Shown here: in pieces, positions 55,823 to 64,000 of the stretch
Layout of the letters: each line of letters opens with the position of its first letter
Numbering within the stretch: position 1 is the first letter of the stretch
From: JADJOY01 sp016713535 [NCBI: Deltaproteobacteria bacterium]
Lineage (GTDB): Bacteria > JADJOY01
Reading direction: 5' to 3'
Assembly (NCBI GenBank): GCA_016713535.1
Contig: JADJOY010000035.1
Span: 1-64,000, forward strand
Length of the DNA stretch: 64,000 bases
Position numbers and translations under genes: made by a program
The notes under the pieces: model-generated
What the model saw: only the letters and a program-made list of their open reading frames with translations
Told to the model about the DNA's origin: nothing
Databases searched by the model: none

Positions 55823-57322
55823 TCAGTGGACCGTGAAGCCGACGGGCCCTTGGTGGGCGCTTTCGCCCCGCAGACGCGACAGGACCCGGAACTTCATCAA
55901 AGTGAGGGTGAGAACCCCGTACCGGTACAGGTCACGCCACGAGTACAGGCTCTTCAGCACCGCAGGAAGCTTGCGCTTCACCTTCACCTTCTTGTGAGCG
56001 ATCGAGAACCGCACCATCAGCTCGCAGACCTGTGCCCAGCTGAGCTTGTCGAGATAGAGCGGGGCGTGGCCCTGAACGGGCGGGAGCAGCACGACCCGCG
56101 GGTCGCGCTCGATGCTCCACGAGAAATCCTTGGGGAGCTGACCTTCCTCGCGGGCGCGGTCCTCGATGGGCGTGCCCGGATAGACGTGCAGGATCGACAT
56201 GCTCGCGTCGGCGCGGTCGCGCACCTTCTCGATGACCTTGATCGTCTCCTGGGCTTCGCGCCAGGTCTCGGTCGGGTGGGAGAAGATGAAGAATGCCGAC
56301 GGAACCATGCCGAGCTCGTTGCACCAGTCGATGACGTCGTAGGCCTGATCGAGCGTGGCGCGCTTGGTGATGATGTCGCGCGACACCCGCTCGTTCGCGG
56401 ATTCGATGCCGAATCCGACGCCGAACAGCCCGCACTCGTGCATCCGCGCGAGGAGATCTCTGTCCATCACGTCGACGCGGACCTCGCACCACCAGTGCAT
56501 CCGCAGCTTGCGTCGCTCCATCTCGTCGCAGATCTCGTAGACACGCTTGGGGCTGTAGTTGAACGTGTCGTCGTAGAACCAGATGGCCTGGGCGCCGTAC
56601 TTCTCCTTCAGGAGCTGCATCTCGTCGACCACCTGGATCGGCGTGATCGCGCGCATCTTGCGACCCCAGTTCGTGGGCGTCGCACAGAACTTACAGGTGA
56701 ACGGACAACCACGGCTCGTCATGATGTTGCCGCCCGGAACCTTGCCGATGCCCGGGACGTCCATCAGGAACGGGTAGCGCTCCATCGGCTCGAGGTGGCG
56801 AGCCGGCATCGGCATCGTCGACAGGTCCCGCATCAGCGCGCGCTTCGGATTGCGCGTGATCTTGCCGTTTCGCCACACGAGACCGGCGATCGACTCGAGC
56901 GACGATTTCGTCTCGAGCGCCTGGACCGTCTCGAGCATCGTCTCTTCGCCCTCGCCCTCACACACCGCGTCGATGGCCCGGATGTGCTCGAGCGTGTCGA
57001 TGCCGGTGCCGTTGAAGTGCGGCCCACCGACGAGCGTGAACGTGTCCGGGTGCGCTCGCTTCGCGACCTCGGCGAGGCGGAAGCTCAGGAAGCGATTCTC
57101 GGTGGTGGTGGTGATGCCGAGGATGTCGGGGCGATCCTTGCGGATCTTCTCCCCGATCTGGTCCCAGTCCATGTCCAGGATGTGACTCGGGACGACCTCG
57201 ACGCCGTAGCCCGCTTCCTCGAGCACGGCGGCGATGTAGAGGTGCCCGAGCGCGGGCATCATGTTCTCGGACCAGCGCTCGGCGAAGTAGCCGCCGGGCG
57301 GAACGTAGAGCTGGATCTTCAT
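55823..57322 (-). CDS. B12-binding-domain radical SAM enzyme
   Basis: A 499-residue protein starting at the ATG at 57322 (MKIQLYVPPGGYFAERWSEN); the reading upstream to 57484 lacks a credible start. Residues 1-150 form a cobalamin-binding-like Rossmann domain (GHLYIAAVLEEAGYGVEVVP, ILGITTTTENRF, TLVGGPHFNGTGIDTLEHI); the usual DxHxxG motif is not seen. The radical SAM motif is IMTSRGCPFTCKFCATPTNW (Cys206, Cys210, Cys213), followed by IWFYDDTFNYSPKRVYEICD, CGLFGVGFGIESANERVSRD and AFFIFSHPTETWREAQETI. The architecture matches enzymes that methylate or rearrange unactivated carbons in lipids and natural products. It is the first gene after a good promoter (57468-57496) and reads into the methyltransferase-glycosyltransferase gene. 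Substrate is unknown. Confidence 0.88.
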   Translation of the reverse strand: MKIQLYVPPGGYFAERWSENMMPALGHLYIAAVLEEAGYGVEVVPSHILDMDWDQIGEKIRKDRPDILGITTTTENRFLSFRLAEVAKRAHPDTFTLVGGPHFNGTGIDTLEHIRAIDAVCEGEGEETMLETVQALETKSSLESIAGLVWRNGKITRNPKRALMRDLSTMPMPARHLEPMERYPFLMDVPGIGKVPGGNIMTSRGCPFTCKFCATPTNWGRKMRAITPIQVVDEMQLLKEKYGAQAIWFYDDTFNYSPKRVYEICDEMERRKLRMHWWCEVRVDVMDRDLLARMHECGLFGVGFGIESANERVSRDIITKRATLDQAYDVIDWCNELGMVPSAFFIFSHPTETWREAQETIKVIEKVRDRADASMSILHVYPGTPIEDRAREEGQLPKDFSWSIERDPRVVLLPPVQGHAPLYLDKLSWAQVCELMVRFSIAHKKVKVKRKLPAVLKSLYSWRDLYRYGVLTLTLMKFRVLSRLRGESAHQGPVGFTVH

Positions 57323-57467
57323 CGTGGTGCGACCTAGCCAGCCGAGCTCGCGGAGCCTGAGACGGTGGCGCGAAGGGCGTTCATGACGCGACGCGCAATC
57401 CGCGCGTCGCCAACTCCAGCCGAGCGCCTGGTTCGGCACAAGCACCGGGCCGGATCGGGGAACGCGC

Positions 57468-57496
57468 AGAGTAACGGCGCCCACCTACCCCGTCAA
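57468..57496 (-). promoter_or_regulatory. Sigma70-like promoter for the radical SAM-glycosyltransferase unit
   Basis: On the minus strand TTGACG (57496-57491) and TACTCT (57473-57468) are separated by exactly 17 bp, about 140 bp upstream of the radical SAM start at 57322. This is the best match to a housekeeping promoter seen in the right half of the window and implies a long 5' leader. Confidence 0.55.
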
Positions 57497-57589
57497 ACCA
57501 ATGATCCCCGTATGTTGCGGCCCTCGGACGTGATGCCCCCTACGGCTAGGGATGCCCACCGGGCAAGCAAAGCGAGCGCCATACGCCCG

Positions 57590-58378
57590 TCACGAAGTCC
57601 CAGGGTCCGGACCAGGCCTCTCCGCCGCGAGGCGTGAGCGCAGGAAGCGCGCGGGCAGTCCCACCGCGATCGCGAAGGGCGCGACGTCCTGGGTCACGAC
57701 CGCTCCCGCTCCGATGACCGCATCGTGCCCGATCGTGACCCCGTCCATGACCGTGACCCCCGCCCCGATCCAGCAGTTGTCCTCGATCCGCACACCGTTG
57801 GTGGTCGACCCCTGCTGGATGATCGGGACGTCGACCCGGTCGAAATCGTGGCGGCCGCCCCCGAGGACGTAACAGAACGAGGAGATCAGCACGTTGTCGC
57901 CGATCTCGACAGAGGACTCCGAGTGGATCACGCAGTTGATGCCGACGTTGGTCCGGTTGCCGATGCGGATGTCGCCTTCCTTGCAGCCGATGACCGAGTT
58001 CCGGCCGACCATCACGAAGTCGCCGATCTCGATCCCCCGGTTCCGAGCGCCCTTCGCATCCAGCACCGCGTTGTCGTCGAAGATGCACCCCACGCCCACC
58101 CGGACCTTGTGCGGGTGTCGCAGCGCCATGTTGCGCCCGAACGCCGCCCCACCTCGCCCGACCGAGCCCAGAATGCGGGGATACAGGACCTTGCGAGCGG
58201 CGAAGCCGAGCGCCCCGGGCAGCCCACTCACGGCGAGGATCACCAGCTCGAACGCCAGCCACTTGGCAACACCGGCCTCGCCGACGACGGCCTCCCGGTA
58301 GCGCACGAGCGCGGACCGGCGTGGATCGGTCATGCTACTCTGGAGCAGGGTCTTCTGGTCTTCGCGCACGTTGCTCAC
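57590..58378 (-). CDS. Left-handed beta-helix (hexapeptide) acyltransferase
   Basis: This 262-residue protein starts at the ATG at 58378, overlapping the stop of the upstream glycosyltransferase by four bases (ATGA). The N-terminal 100 residues are helical (LAFELVILAVSGLPGALGFA, membrane-associating). The rest is a run of hexapeptide repeats: RVGVGCIFDDNAVLDAKG, IEIGDFVMVGRNSVIGCKEG, IRIGNRTNVGINCVIHSESS, VEIGDNVLISSFCYVLGGGR, VRIEDNCWIGAGVTVMDGVT and IGHDAVIGAGAVVTQDVAPF. It ends AVGLPARFLRSRL, as in WcaF/NeuD-like acetyltransferases. The His in the GGGRHDF loop is a catalytic candidate. It probably O-acetylates a sugar made by the same gene group. The frame is unbroken. Confidence 0.9.
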   Translation of the reverse strand: MSNVREDQKTLLQSSMTDPRRSALVRYREAVVGEAGVAKWLAFELVILAVSGLPGALGFAARKVLYPRILGSVGRGGAAFGRNMALRHPHKVRVGVGCIFDDNAVLDAKGARNRGIEIGDFVMVGRNSVIGCKEGDIRIGNRTNVGINCVIHSESSVEIGDNVLISSFCYVLGGGRHDFDRVDVPIIQQGSTTNGVRIEDNCWIGAGVTVMDGVTIGHDAVIGAGAVVTQDVAPFAIAVGLPARFLRSRLAAERPGPDPGTS

Positions 58379-60300
58379 GTCCCGGGACCTCCCTGGCGAG
58401 GAACGACGTCGACGTTCAAGAACACCCCGAGGTAGCGCTGGTCCCCGCTGCGGCCGTCACCCGAGTCGAGAGCCGGGACGAACCCGCGCTCGCTGGCGAC
58501 GGACACGCGGTGCACCAACACGTCGAGCCCCTTGTGGTGGTACGAGAACCCCTCTCCCGCCGGCAGGCTGACCACTCGCACCTCGCCGGGCGCGAGCTCG
58601 ACGCGCTGCTCACGCCCCTCGACGCGAACGACCACGTGATTCGGCCGCGGCCCGTTGGCCACCGCGACCAGGATCTCGCCGAGCGGCCCTTCGGACTGCA
58701 GCAGGAACTCGGCGGTCCGGCCACCCCGAATCCAGAAGCAGCCGGCGCCACGGGCGTGCTCGCTGGGCACCCAGCCACAGCCCGTCTCCGGTCCGTAGAA
58801 GGAATCATCGAGAAAGTAGAGCTTGTATCGTGGCGGAGTGCCGAAAGGCTTGCCGTAGGCGTGCGGGTTGGTGTCGGTCGGTAGATCGAGGAGGAGCTCG
58901 CGATCCGGTGCGAACCATCGCCACGGGGCCGACATCGCGTGAGAACCCGGTGATGCCGTGACTGCGGTGGGCGCGAGCAATGCGCCACCGAGCAGCAATC
59001 CCACCGCGCCCCACCCCAGGGCCAGCGTTCGAGCGGTCAGCGGTCTCGCGAGCAGGAAGAAGAGAAGCGCGTACGTTCCCATGAAGTAGCGGTTGCCGAT
59101 CGCGCCGCCACCGCCGACGTAGTTGAACGGGATGAAATAGAGCGCCCACCCGATCTCCGCGATCGCCACGACGATCAGCCCCCACCGCCATGGGTCACGC
59201 GGACGCCGCAAGAATGCAGCCAGAGCCACGATCGCCATCGGGAAGTGCCAGGCGACACCACCGAAGCGTCCGACCAGGTACGAGCGCCAGCCCGTGAGCC
59301 ACTCCTTCGGCGTCGCGGTGTCGGCGAGCTTCTCGGTGGCCATCGAGAAGCAGTCGTCGATCCCGACGCGCGAGTCCTCGAGTGGGAAACGGAACAGGCA
59401 CGTGACGCGATGCCCGCCCTGGTAGTTGAACTCACCGGTCGCCCAGCGGTTGATCAGGAAGAGTCCACCGACCACCCCGACGAACACCGCGCCGACCACC
59501 ACCGTCCCCCACCACCGTCGACGCCAGAGACACGAAAGTCCGAGCGGTACGGCGAGCAGCACGTTTGGCAGCGGCTTGAGGAAGGTCGCGAGACCGAACA
59601 GCACGGTGGCCGCCACGTCGCGCGGATCCGTACCGAACCGCCGAGCCCACGGGCCGTCGAGCGGTGCCGGCCGAAACGGCGGACGGAACCACAAGGCCAT
59701 GCCGAGGAAGACGAGCGCGAAGTGGGAGATCTCGGTGGTCATCCAGCGCGCATACACCGGCAGCACCGACCCGGCCACGAACGTCGCCGCCGTCGCGGCT
59801 GCTCCTCGAGCCCCACCCATGGCCCGCAACCAACTCGCACCGGCGGCGATGCAGGCCGCCAGCAGCACGGCGTGGAGCACCAGGAACCCCCTGGCGTCGA
59901 GCACACGTACGAACGGCGCCGCGAGTAGCGGTAGCAGGTACCCTTTTCCGAAGACGATCCGGTCGCCCGCGACCTTCTTCAAGAACACGCCCTGCGGCCC
60001 GCCCGGAAACTCCTGATGGCTGCGCGCGAGGTCGTGCCGGGTGTAGGTGAGATCCAGATCGTGCGCGAGGCTCTGCGCCATCACGTAGTAGGTCGCCTCG
60101 TCGCTCTGGAACACCCGCCGCCGGGTGACCGGCAGATCGGACACGAGGCTCGTGGCGACGACGAAGCCGGCGAGCGCGAGCCCGAACGCGCGCCGTCGCC
60201 GAGTCACCTCGGTTCCACCGCGGGCCCGCCGTGAGCGGTTCGCGCGAGCGTCGGATCGGCGCGGCGCCCCGCTAGCGGAAAGGGCGGCGGTCGTGGCCAT
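58375..60300 (-). CDS. GT39-like membrane glycosyltransferase
   Basis: This 641-residue membrane protein starts at the ATG at 60300, sharing one base with the amidase stop (TGATG). After a basic N-terminus it has about eleven hydrophobic helices. The first periplasmic loop holds the family-type acidic motif SDEATYYVMAQSLAHDLDLT, as in polyprenol-phosphate-sugar-dependent GT-C enzymes (PMT/ArnT/GT39, GT87). FGLATFLKPLPNVLLAVPLG and FIPFNYVGGGGAIGNRYFMG resemble conserved membrane loops there. A C-terminal soluble domain of about 150 residues (GREQRVELAPGEVRVVSLPA) is beta-rich and probably periplasmic. It likely transfers a sugar from a lipid carrier to an acceptor on the outer face. It is coupled to mutS and amidase upstream and the acyltransferase downstream by 1-4 base overlaps. 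Confidence 0.82.
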   Translation of the reverse strand: MATTAALSASGAPRRSDARANRSRRARGGTEVTRRRRAFGLALAGFVVATSLVSDLPVTRRRVFQSDEATYYVMAQSLAHDLDLTYTRHDLARSHQEFPGGPQGVFLKKVAGDRIVFGKGYLLPLLAAPFVRVLDARGFLVLHAVLLAACIAAGASWLRAMGGARGAAATAATFVAGSVLPVYARWMTTEISHFALVFLGMALWFRPPFRPAPLDGPWARRFGTDPRDVAATVLFGLATFLKPLPNVLLAVPLGLSCLWRRRWWGTVVVGAVFVGVVGGLFLINRWATGEFNYQGGHRVTCLFRFPLEDSRVGIDDCFSMATEKLADTATPKEWLTGWRSYLVGRFGGVAWHFPMAIVALAAFLRRPRDPWRWGLIVVAIAEIGWALYFIPFNYVGGGGAIGNRYFMGTYALLFFLLARPLTARTLALGWGAVGLLLGGALLAPTAVTASPGSHAMSAPWRWFAPDRELLLDLPTDTNPHAYGKPFGTPPRYKLYFLDDSFYGPETGCGWVPSEHARGAGCFWIRGGRTAEFLLQSEGPLGEILVAVANGPRPNHVVVRVEGREQRVELAPGEVRVVSLPAGEGFSYHHKGLDVLVHRVSVASERGFVPALDSGDGRSGDQRYLGVFLNVDVVPRQGGPGT

Positions 60301-61939
60301 CAGCTCACGCCTCTCGCCGGCGGCTCACCCCGGCCCAGGAAGGACATCACACCGTGGGCGAGCGCGCTCGCGACGGCGTCCTGGTATTCGGTTTCCTCGA
60401 GCTGGCGCCCCTCTTCGGAATGCGTGATGAAGCCGATCTCGGCGAGCAGCGAGGGCATCTCGGACCCCACGAGAACCACGAATGGCGCTTGCTTCACACC
60501 CAGGTCCAGGACGGGTCGGAGCGCGCCGAGGTCGCCGACCAACCGGCCATGCACGACCTGCGCAAGCCGGCGAGACTCGGAGGCATGGAACTGTGTCGCG
60601 AGGTCGTCCAGGATCTTGATCACCGGCGGCACGTCGTCGCCGCGCCCGGACGGCGTCGCGCTCCACCCGTTCTCCTCGACGCGGCCTGAAGCGACCGGAC
60701 GTCTCGCGTCGGCGCGAGAAAATAGGTCTCGATCCCCTGCGCGTCGGGTGCCGCCGAGGCGTTCGCGTGAATGGACACCAGCACCGAACCGCCGCGCGTG
60801 TTCGCGATCGCCGTCCTCTCCTCGAGGGGAACGTAGTCGTCTTGGTCCCGGGTCAGTACCACGGGTAGGCCAGCCGCCGTGAGGCGATCCGCGAAGCGCC
60901 TCCCGATCGCCAGGGTGAGATCTTTCTCCCACACTCCCCCGGCGCTGCGGGCGCCGGGGTCCCTGCCTCCGTGCCCAGGATCGACGATGACTGGCCCCAT
61001 CGCGCGCGCGGACGCGGTGGGCGCGAGGGTGATGACGACGCGGTTCCCGAGCGAGAACGCCTGGTGCTCGAGCCGCTCGTTGACCCGCAACTCGACGCGG
61101 ACACCGCCGCTGGCCCTCTCGAGAACGGTCAACCGCTCGACCCATCGATTGCTCGCGACGTCGGGCAGCTCGAGGTCGGCCGCGGGACGGGCCTCGGGAA
61201 CCGTGACCCGGAACAGGTGGCCGTCGCCCGGCGCGATGTCGTTCGGGTCCCACTCACCCGACGCGGTGACCTCCCGATCGAGATCCAGCACGAGCTGAGC
61301 GCCACCGACGCCTGACCAGCTCCGGATCCGCGTGATCCGAGGCGCGCTCTCGGTGGGCTGCCCCGCCGTGAGAGCCCTACCAGGCGCGCTCTCGTGAAGC
61401 GATCCTGGACCGGACGAATCGCCCAGCGCGGTGAGGCGGGCGAGCGCGGTCTTTGCCGTCGGGCTCGTCGGAAAGCGGACGATCAGCTCGCTCAACGTCG
61501 CGCGAGCCGATCGGGGATCGACGAGGCGCGCCCGCTCCACCTCCGCAGCGGCGAGAAGGGTCTCGGGAGCCCGGGGATCGGCAGGGTAGTCCCGGGCGAA
61601 CCGTTTGCGAATCTCGACCGTCGCGCGAGCGGCGTCGACGCTCACGGTGTCGTTCCGCGGCGCAAGCGTGCGTGCGGCGCGGAGCAGCGCCTCGCGAGCC
61701 TGCGGCGCTTCCGGAAATCGATCGGCGACTTCGACGAAACGATCCGCGGCCGCCCGCCGCGCGGAGTCGCTGGCGTGAGCGGGCAGCGCGCGCTCGGCCC
61801 GAGCGGCGAGCGCGAACGATGCCGCGGCGGTGTCGGCCGCCGGGAAGGCGGGCACCGGCCCCAGCCCCACGAAGACCGAGAGCACAAACGCGCGCCAGGG
61901 CGCCGGCAGGCGCCGCGCGTGAGGGGGCTCGCGCGTCAT
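60300..61939 (-). CDS. amiC: N-acetylmuramoyl-L-alanine amidase, one frameshift near 60680
   Basis: About 546 residues, starting at the ATG at 61939 (overlapping the mutS stop by four bases, ATGA). A signal peptide (RAFVLSVFVGLGPVPAFPA) precedes a TPR-like helical region (about 40-170: AADRFVEVADRFPEAPQARE, LSELIVRFPTSPTAKTALAR), an AMIN domain (RITRIRSWSGVGGAQLVLDL to RVVITLAPT, about 210-310) and an Amidase_3 domain: VIVDPGHGGRDPGARSAGG (first Zn His), SVLVSIHANASAAPDAQGIE (second His region) and, in another frame, PSLLAEIGFITHSEEGRQLE (catalytic Glu). The frame breaks near 60680; the continuation to 60300 completes the domain exactly, so one base is probably miscalled. It cleaves septal peptidoglycan in the periplasm during division. 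Confidence 0.88.
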
Positions 61940-64000
61940 CCGTCCCCGCGCGCGCGACGCACCAGCCGGTCGAGCTCGTTGAGCGCCTCGAGCGGCGTCA
62001 AGGTCTCCACTCGGAGCGCCGCGAGCGCGTCGCAGAGGCCATCCGACGCTGGGCGGAAGAGCTCGAGCTGCGGTTCGCGCGACGGCCCCGCGCCTCGCCG
62101 CCCCGCTCGTCTCGATCCATGGGCCGCGGTGCCGTCCTCGAGCTGCGCGAGTAGCTCGCGGGCACGGCGGATCACCTCGTCAGGCAAACCAGCGAGGCGC
62201 GCAACGTGGATCCCATAGCTGCGGCTCGCAGCACCCGGCACGATCCGGTGGAGGAACAGGATCTCCTCCCCCCACTCGCGCACGGCCACGTTGAAGTTCT
62301 GGATCCGCGGGAACGACGAGGCCAGCTCGGTGAGCTCGTGGTAGTGGGTCGCGAACAACGTTCGCGGCCGACCCCGCCCCTCGTGCAAGCGCTCGGCGAC
62401 GGCCCACGCGATGCTGAGCCCATCGTAGGTGCTGGTCCCTCGCCCGATCTCGTCGAGGAGCACCAAGCTTCGTGACGTGGCCTGGTCGAGGATCTGCGCG
62501 GTCTCGACCATCTCGACCATGAAGGTGCTCTGACCCTCGGACAGCCGGTCCGACGCTCCCACGCGAGTGAAGACTCGGTCGACCACGCCGACCCGCGCTC
62601 CTTCGCGGGCACGAACGACCCGCTTGCGCGAGCACCACCGTGAGCGCGACCTGGCGCATGTAGGGTCGACTTGCCGGCCATGTTGGGACCGGTGATCAAG
62701 AGAATCTGGTTTCTCGTCTCCGTCGAGACGGACGTCGTTGGGGACGAACCGGTCGCGCCCGAGATTCGCCTCGACCACCGGGTGACGACACTCACGCAGG
62801 TCGAGAACGCCGCTCTCGTCGATCTCGGGCCGGACGAAGCGACGCACCGCGGCGACTTCGGCGAACGAGGCGAGGGCGTCGAGCTCGGCGATCGCGCTCG
62901 CTGTGCGGCCGATCCGCGGCGCGCGCTCGCCGACGCGCTCACGAACCGCGTGGAAGATCTCGAGCTCGAGCTTCCGGGCGCGATCCTCGGCGCCGAGGAT
63001 CTTGGCCTCCATCTCCTTGAGGTCGGGTGTTACGTAGCGCTCGGCTCCGACGAGCGTCTGCTTGCGGATCCAGGTCGCCGGCACCCGTTCGGAAAACGAG
63101 TTCGGAACCTCGAGGTAATAGCCGAACACCCGGTTGTAGCCGACCTTGAGCTTCGGGATCTGCGAACGCTCACGCTCGCCGGCCTCGAGGCGCGCGATCC
63201 AAGATTTTCCGTCGCGCATCAGCAGCCTCGCCTCGTCGAGAGCGGGATCGAACCCGTCCCGCACCACACCGCCCTCGGCCATGGCCAGCGGCGGTGCGTC
63301 CACGAGCACCCGCCGTACGTCCTCCGTGACGTCGGTGAGCAGATCGATCGCATCGGCGAGCTGTTCGAGGCGTGGCACGCCGGCGTCACCGAGACGCGAC
63401 TTGAGCTCAGGAGCTTCTCGAGCGCGCCAGCCAACGCGACGAGATCACGCGCCGACGCGCGTCCGGTCGTCACCTTCCCGTTCAGACGCTCGAGGTCGCC
63501 GACGGCGCCGAGCGCGTGCACGAGGTCCGCACGCCGCATCGGATCGTCGAGCAACGCCTGCACCGCGTCGTGACGCTCGCGAATCGCCGACGGTCGCACC
63601 AGTGGCTCGAGCAACCAGCGCCGCAGCAGACGAGCTCCCATCGGCGTACGCGTGCGGTCCACGATCGATAGCAGCGTGCCGCCGCGACCACCGTCGACCA
63701 GCGAGCGCACGCGCTCGAGGTTCCGCTCGGCGATGGGATCGACGATGAGGCGCTCGTCGGGCTCGTAGTAGCGTGGTGGCGTGAGGTGCGATGGGATCCG
63801 TTGCTGGGTCCACGCGACGTAGCCGAGCGCTGCGCCGATCGCGCCCATTGCGAGCGTCCCGCCCGCCACGTCGAGCTCGGGGAACGCGACCACGAGCTGC
63901 GCACGACCGTTCTCGTCCGTGAAGCGATCGACGGGAAGCGGGCTCAGGCAGCGGCCGCTATCGGCCACTCCACGGGGCGCCTCCCAGCCCTCGGGGTGTA
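61936..64000 (-). CDS. mutS: DNA mismatch repair protein MutS, 3' part
   Basis: The gene runs off the right edge, so the N-terminal mismatch-binding part is only partly present. What is seen includes part of the connector domain (QLVVAFPELDVAGGTLAMGA), the start of the lever/core (DPIAERNLERVRSLVDGGRG, TPMGARLLRRWLLEPLVRPS), the clamp (IPKLKVGYNRVFGYYLEVPN) and the ATPase: Walker A TGPNMAGKST (in a shifted frame), STFMVEMVETAQILDQATSR, Walker B SLVLLDEIGRGTSTYDGLSI and the FATHYHELTELASSFPRIQN switch, then the C-terminal SFPR..LEALNELDRLV. Three single-base changes (near 62620, 62664 and 63412; two in GGG/CCC runs) break the frame. With a complete set of motifs either side, sequence error is more likely than a dead gene. 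It ends overlapping the amidase start. Confidence 0.9.

Overview
This is a GC-rich window from a Gram-negative bacterium. Outer-membrane beta-barrels, lipoproteins with clear lipoboxes, a MurJ flippase and long runs of secreted proteins with few homologues I can name all point to a Myxococcota-like or related 'deltaproteobacterial' lineage. That placement is inferred from gene style and is not proven. No rRNA, tRNA or CRISPR array was seen.

The left 12.5 kb is a decayed accessory region. On the minus strand it holds remnants of a TPR-like protein, a cupin_8/JmjC-like oxygenase, a small membrane protein and a TIR-domain protein. Divergent from the TIR remnant, on the plus strand, lies a very large (about 1,300 codons if repaired) protein that begins with a MerR-like helix-turn-helix and is broken by many frameshifts. 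Two ISL3-family insertion sequences follow in opposite orientations: the first is intact, the second is decayed but still has a perfect 8-bp target duplication. They bracket a two-gene unit (an intact 220-aa unknown and a DUF3800 gene cut by the first IS).

From 12.7 to 29.7 kb the genes are mostly exported: two beta-propeller lipoproteins, an overlapping pair of OmpP1/FadL-type proteins, a lipase, a large hydrolase-like lipoprotein, a 7TM diguanylate cyclase and a porin-like barrel. The gaps are packed with palindromic modules. Most share one geometry (GGAG, an arm, TCC, then the complementary arm) while the arm sequence changes completely. One gap is a tandem array of about seven 164-bp units, and another is an array of about 120-bp units with a second hairpin class.

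From 29.9 to 46.3 kb come a double ATP-grasp (D-Ala-D-Ala ligase-like) protein, a lysine 2,3-aminomutase homologue behind its own promoter and dyad, a RibBA paralogue lacking key residues in both halves, a DUF885 protein, a 57-residue membrane protein, a B12-type radical SAM enzyme, a TIGR00725-type Rossmann protein, acetoacetyl-CoA synthetase, a third FadL-type protein, a TetR regulator, a dienoyl-CoA-reductase-like SDR and an exported PHP-type metallohydrolase. FadL, lipase, AACS, TetR and SDR together suggest import and breakdown of lipid or acyl compounds.

From 46.7 kb to the right edge lie a PhyH dioxygenase, an acyltransferase-3 protein, a P450, MurJ, a SPASM radical SAM enzyme, a methyltransferase-glycosyltransferase fusion, a second B12-type radical SAM enzyme, and a tightly overlapping minus-strand run mutS - amidase - membrane glycosyltransferase - hexapeptide acyltransferase. 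The run looks like cell-envelope or glycan assembly.

Many conserved genes on the right carry single-base frameshifts in short G/C runs. I read these as likely sequence errors rather than pseudogenes, and say so gene by gene.
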